Origin: Bacteroidota bacterium
GTDB lineage: Bacteria; Bacteroidota; Bacteroidia; Chitinophagales; Chitinophagaceae
Reading direction: 5' to 3'
Length of the DNA stretch: 9,005 nt
Assembly: GCA_029778965.1 (NCBI GenBank)
Contig: JAKPBL010000558.1
Location: 1-9,005 of the forward strand
Positions 5,849 through 9,005 of this stretch are shown here, in pieces. The translations under genes were made by a program, and so were the position numbers. How positions within the stretch are numbered: position 1 is the first letter of the stretch; every line of letters starts with the position of its first letter. The notes beneath the pieces were generated by a model. The model did not search any database and was not told where the DNA came from. It was given only the letters and a program-made list of their open reading frames with translations.

Positions 5849-8098
5849 TCACCTCTTCGTCGGCGCGCAGCGCAGCAACCCCACCCTCCTGCCGGTAAAA
5901 TCCAGCTTATTCAACCGCCGGTGCTTCACCGCCTGCTCCCCTTCCGTTACCAGCAAATAATCTCCCGCGGGCACCTGGGTCAACACCTGCTTCGTTCCGC
6001 TTGCCGGCCAGGTGATCTCGACCGAGTCCACCATCGTCGCCTGCCCGATACCAATGTGCTGCAGCAGCGGATTCGCGCCGAAGCTTCCGCCCGAATTCAC
6101 CTCGCGGTACACCGATCGCCGCAGACCGCTGTCTGTAAAACTGACGCGGATCTTCGCGCCGATGGCCGCCTTGTTGGAGCGAACGCCTGCCAGTTGCAGG
6201 TCGATCCAGCGGTTGGTATTCTGTCCTGGGTTCAGGTACAGCGAGGCCTGGTAGGCATCGCCCTTGTAGGCGCCGCCCATTTTGATATAGATGTCCTGGT
6301 CGCCGTCGTTATCGAGGTCGCAGAAAGCCACCCCATGCCCTTTCTGCAGGTTGCCGAGACGCGCGGAACTGGTGAGGTCGGCAAAACCTTTTCCGCCGAG
6401 ATTGCGGAAAAATTTATTCGGCACGAGCGACTGGTATTGCGGGTTCCCGGTACCGAGGTAAAAATCGAGCCAGCCGTCGTTGTCGATATCGCCGAAATTC
6501 GACCCCATGGCGAAGGCGATGCGGTCGATTCCCGCCGTGGCCGATACGTCTTCAAAGCGTCCGTTCTGCAGGTTATGGAAAAGGAACACTTTGCCCGACT
6601 GCTCTACGGGCAGGTGCATGGACTCCATTGCGGCATACGATGCCAGGCTGCGGTTGAATTCGTAGCCGCATACCAGGATATCGAGCCAGCCGTCGTTGTC
6701 ATAATCAAAGAACCAGGTGGGGAAGGTACGGGTTAGGAAATGGCCCAGTCCCGCGGCATCGGTATTGTCTTTGAACCGCACCATACCGTTCTGCACGCCT
6801 TCGTTGTGCAGCAGCATCTTTTTGCCGTCGAGGGTGGACACGAAGATATCGGGCCGGCCGTCGTTGTCATAATCGCCCGAGGTAACGCCCTTCACGAAGG
6901 CGAAGAAATGGAGCCCCGCCTCTACCGAGGCATTGGTGAAAGTGCCGTTCCGGTTGTTGATATAGAACTCGCAGGGATGGGGGTCGCCATCGCCGCCCGA
7001 TTCGTTGCCGATGAAAAGGTCAAGCCAGCCGTCGTTGTTGAAATCGTTCCAGGTGGCGGTTTGCGTGGGGTAGAACGACAGCAGCCCCGCCTGGCGCGTA
7101 ACATCGGTGAAAGTACCGTCGCCGTTATTGCGCAGCAGCGAATTGGGCTCTTTGCCGAAGTATCCTTTCCAGCCGCCGCGCAGCACAAAAATATCTTTGA
7201 AGCCGTCGTTGTTGTAATCGGTTTGCATCATGTGGAGGCCGCCCGAAAAAGCCTGTAGTCCCGATGAATCGGATACGTCGGTAAAAGTGCCGTCGCCGTT
7301 GTTGCGGGCGAAGAACAGGTGCTCGTCGAGGTCCCACGACGAGGTAACGATATCAGGATAGCCGTCGTTGTTGAAATCGTCGATGATGGCGCCGCCGGCC
7401 TGGCTCTTGCCGTTGAGGCCCGTGGCGATGGCCAGGTCGGTAAAGGGTTTCACGGGGCTGGCCGATGAATCGCGGTCGAGGCCGGCGATCAGCAGATCGG
7501 CAGGCACGCCGCCGGGGTAGTTGCCCGTGGTCATGAAAGCGATATTGAGCAGCCAGCGCGATTCCAGGTCGTTAGGGTTGAAGCGCAGCAGCCATTCGAG
7601 GTGCTCGATGGCTTTGGCCGATCCCGTTTTATTAAGGTGAACACCGGCGCCCCGGAGGGGGAACACGCAGGATTCGCCCGAGTGCTGCCGAATGCAATTG
7701 GTCCTTTCGCCGAGGCGCAGGCAGGCGATGGCCAGGTCGCGCCGCAGGATGCGGGCGTACATGGGATCGTTGATGCTTTCGTCGCCCAGCATGTTTTCCA
7801 GCAGGGCGATGGCGTCTTCTTCGCGGCCCAGTTGCAGCAGGCAGATCGCCTTGTTGTAGCGCGCGGTGGCCATATCGAGTTTGCGGCCGCCGGCGCTGAT
7901 CACCGAATCGAAGCGCGCCATCCGCGTGTTGACGGCCCAGGAATTGGCGAACACGTTCTCTTTATCGGCGGTTTCAGCCAGCAGGCGAACCATGTCGGCG
8001 TTGTTTTCGCCTTCGGCGGATAAGGGGCCGATGGTGCAGGCGGGAACTGCTATTATAAGAAGGAAGATGGCTGTATAACAGAAGGATGACTTTGTCAT
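5849..8098 (-). CDS. CRTAC1-family FG-GAP/ASPIC lipoprotein
   Basis: I choose the ATG at 8098 (749 residues) because it opens with a classic export signal: Lys3, a hydrophobic stretch to residue 18, then VPAC with Cys21 as the likely lipid-bearing residue. An ATG at 8230 would bury this behind 44 Pro/Arg-rich residues. A helical TPR-like region (about 45-125) is followed by the conserved CIRQHSGESC segment (135-144) and a second helical stretch ending near RWLLNIAFMTTGNYP. Seven calcium-binding DxDxDG loops begin at residues 241, 294, 352, 409, 465, 537 and 594, consistent with a seven-bladed FG-GAP/VCBS propeller. About residues 625-715 form an ASPIC/UnbV domain (IGAKIRV, NSGGSFGANPLLQHIGIG, VDSVEITWPASG). 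It is probably an envelope-anchored binding protein, likely for adhesion or glycans; the ligand is unknown. The gene is intact and clearly richer in G+C than its neighbours. It ends in a basic tail (HRRLNKL...TGRRVG). Confidence 0.92.
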   Translation of the reverse strand: MTKSSFCYTAIFLLIIAVPACTIGPLSAEGENNADMVRLLAETADKENVFANSWAVNTRMARFDSVISAGGRKLDMATARYNKAICLLQLGREEDAIALLENMLGDESINDPMYARILRRDLAIACLRLGERTNCIRQHSGESCVFPLRGAGVHLNKTGSAKAIEHLEWLLRFNPNDLESRWLLNIAFMTTGNYPGGVPADLLIAGLDRDSSASPVKPFTDLAIATGLNGKSQAGGAIIDDFNNDGYPDIVTSSWDLDEHLFFARNNGDGTFTDVSDSSGLQAFSGGLHMMQTDYNNDGFKDIFVLRGGWKGYFGKEPNSLLRNNGDGTFTDVTRQAGLLSFYPTQTATWNDFNNDGWLDLFIGNESGGDGDPHPCEFYINNRNGTFTNASVEAGLHFFAFVKGVTSGDYDNDGRPDIFVSTLDGKKMLLHNEGVQNGMVRFKDNTDAAGLGHFLTRTFPTWFFDYDNDGWLDILVCGYEFNRSLASYAAMESMHLPVEQSGKVFLFHNLQNGRFEDVSATAGIDRIAFAMGSNFGDIDNDGWLDFYLGTGNPQYQSLVPNKFFRNLGGKGFADLTSSARLGNLQKGHGVAFCDLDNDGDQDIYIKMGGAYKGDAYQASLYLNPGQNTNRWIDLQLAGVRSNKAAIGAKIRVSFTDSGLRRSVYREVNSGGSFGANPLLQHIGIGQATMVDSVEITWPASGTKQVLTQVPAGDYLLVTEGEQAVKHRRLNKLDFTGRRVGLLRCAPTKR

Positions 8099-8788
8099 GG
8101 TGGATGGTTTATGCGGAGGGCAGCTTGCGCGTGGCGGGGTCGCTTCTAGGCCAATGTCCCGCCATGCCGCCGGAGGCGTGTTTTCCGGTATGCGCAGATG
8201 CAATTCAGCAGCGGGTATACAGGTGGGCAAACCCTTGGGAAGGCCTGGCTGTTGACGGTCAGACTCCTTTAGCCGGCATGGCCTGCGGCAGCGTTAGCGG
8301 AAAACAATGATTACTGTGATAGTGGCCGAATGTGTAAATACCAATGGGGTAATGGAATGAGGTTACTCAATCGTCGGGGCGAACCGAAAGGCAGCAACTT
8401 TGGGTTCGAAGGTTATTTCTCGTGATGAGATTGAAATTAGGGGAATTTCGTCAAATCATTAGCCAAATATTGATCTTGGATTGCAGAAATAATTTTACTA
8501 ATATTAGTGAACGATTAAACCTTGTCACTGACCCAGTCCTCACTGGGACTCAGGTGCCGAAGGTTTTTCAAATGAATACGCAGCAATCATGAATTGTGCC
8601 AAACGGTAAGATCAGCCGCTTACAAACTGGAGCAATACGGTTAGCGATACCAAAACGCTCTCACTTGATTGTTGTGTATGCACAATACATATTGCGCAAT
8701 AATTTTCATTCGTTTATAAGCATTTACGCCAGAATCGTTACTTCGTCTATTTGCTTAGTATTTTGAAATTCATACGTCGGCAGTCATG
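8099..8788. other. 690-bp intergenic region without a recognisable gene
   Basis: Both flanking genes are on the minus strand. The CRTAC1-proximal part (to about 8310) is GC-rich and holds an open but unconvincing upstream extension of that gene's frame. The rest is AT-rich with stops in all frames. I found no tRNA, no coding segment that I recognise and no exact TAnnTTTG box for CRTAC1. The region holds a 50-nt layered hairpin (8517-8566) and two short perfect palindromes, ACTAATATTAGT (8497-8508) and ATTGCGCAAT (8691-8700). Confidence 0.6.
8517..8566. repeat. 50-nt three-tier hairpin in intergenic DNA
   Basis: Three nested stems are visible. The outer stem is AAACCTT (8517-8523) with AAGGTTT (8560-8566). 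The middle stem is CACTGA (8526-8531) with TCAGGTG (8550-8556, one bulged G). The inner stem is CCCAGT (8532-8537) with ACTGGG (8542-8547) around a CCTC loop. Small internal loops (GT/CCG and AC) separate them. On the plus strand the outer stem runs into TT, giving a five-U tract, so it could terminate plus-strand transcription. It could equally be a structured RNA or a REP-like or mobile-element end. Confidence 0.6.
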
Positions 8789-9004
8789 CTACGGAGATAC
8801 AGTACTACTTGGAGCGGGGCTATATTTATGAGCCGAACAAATTTTACAAGTGCAAGGAGGGTTTGAAAAATGTCTAACACCGACCACGGTTGCTCCCCTT
8901 CTGTCTGCTCTCTTAAAGATTTCATCAAATAAAGTCGTTTCACCGTTTTCCAAGTATCTTCTTATAGCGTATCCGCAGACATCTGCCATTTGAATCATAC
9001 TTGT
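8789..9004 (-). CDS. DUF3800-type protein, C-terminal fragment at the window edge
   Basis: The frame is open to the right edge (codons before the ATG at 8998 read Thr-Ser), so the start is outside and that Met is probably internal. The sequence SMIQMADVCGYAIRRYLENGET, LFDEIFKRAD, VVGVRHFS and CTCKIC is typical of the C-terminus of DUF3800 proteins: a conserved 'Q.AD...YA..R' helix after the catalytic-like core, then a Cys-x-Cys-x-x-Cys cluster. DUF3800 proteins are thought to have an RNase H-like fold and are common in phage, mobile and defence-linked loci; their activity is not established. About 71 residues are visible of a family usually 200-300 long. The tail after the cysteines, SAHKYSPAPSSTVSP, is low in conserved features. 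Confidence 0.7.
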   Translation of the reverse strand, partial: TSMIQMADVCGYAIRRYLENGETTLFDEIFKRADRRGATVVGVRHFSNPPCTCKICSAHKYSPAPSSTVSP

Positions 9005-9005
9005 C

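Noticed and set aside
5735..6736. 333-codon plus-strand open frame
   Set aside because: It lies antisense to the C-terminal half of the CRTAC1 gene. Its sequence is low-complexity Arg/Pro/His at first and then Val/Ala-rich, with no family features. Long antisense frames are expected opposite GC-rich genes with repeated Asp-Asn-Asp codons.
6740..7258. 172-codon plus-strand open frame with repeated VVVIxG-like segments
   Set aside because: The apparent repeats are the antisense reading of the DxDxDG loops in the FG-GAP protein.
8099..8230. 44-codon upstream extension of the CRTAC1 frame from an ATG at 8230
   Set aside because: It would place Pro/Arg-rich sequence in front of an evident lipoprotein signal peptide; the ATG at 8098 fits export.
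8380..8420. GGGTTCGAAGG resembling a tRNA T-arm
   Set aside because: No acceptor, D or anticodon stems can be placed around it.

Overview
The window looks like a chromosomal accessory stretch from a member of the Bacteroidota, possibly Chitinophagaceae-like. The evidence is a CRTAC1-type FG-GAP/ASPIC lipoprotein gene, a fused RecQ/UvrD helicase, promoter elements of the Bacteroidota TAnnTTTG type, and weak use of Shine-Dalgarno sites. The genus is inference only.

Layout. (1) Positions 2-3478 (+) hold the C-terminal 1,158 codons of a very large helicase, open at the left edge. It joins the second RecA-like half of a RecQ helicase to a complete UvrD/Rep-type superfamily 1 helicase. (2) Positions 3552-4304 (+) are a small graveyard. 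It contains an antitoxin-like gene with an in-frame TGA, a possible stub of a four-helix-bundle (S23-type) gene, and a DUF1016/YhcG-type nuclease gene cut by a TAA and then lost. (3) Positions 4417-5538 (-) encode an intact class II Fic AMP-transferase with its N-terminal inhibitory motif. (4) The intergenic region 5539-5848 is dense with symmetry: a pair of TAGTrTACAT dyads at the Fic promoter, and a second pair of 25-nt dyads of a different family. (5) Positions 5849-8098 (-) encode a GC-rich CRTAC1-family lipoprotein with seven DxDxDG calcium loops and a C-terminal ASPIC/UnbV domain. (6) Positions 8099-8788 hold no recognisable gene but contain a 50-nt layered hairpin. (7) Positions 8789-9004 (-) are the C-terminus of a DUF3800-type protein that runs off the right edge.

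The genes do not form one operon. The helicase and the graveyard are on +, while Fic, CRTAC1 and DUF3800 are on - with long gaps between them. Toxin, antitoxin and nuclease remnants beside an intact Fic gene suggest a site that repeatedly gains and loses small selfish or defence modules. I do not see a complete new multi-gene system. The most informative signals are the two families of paired dyads, which look like operators for an autoregulated Fic gene and for a DNA-binding protein that is not encoded here.
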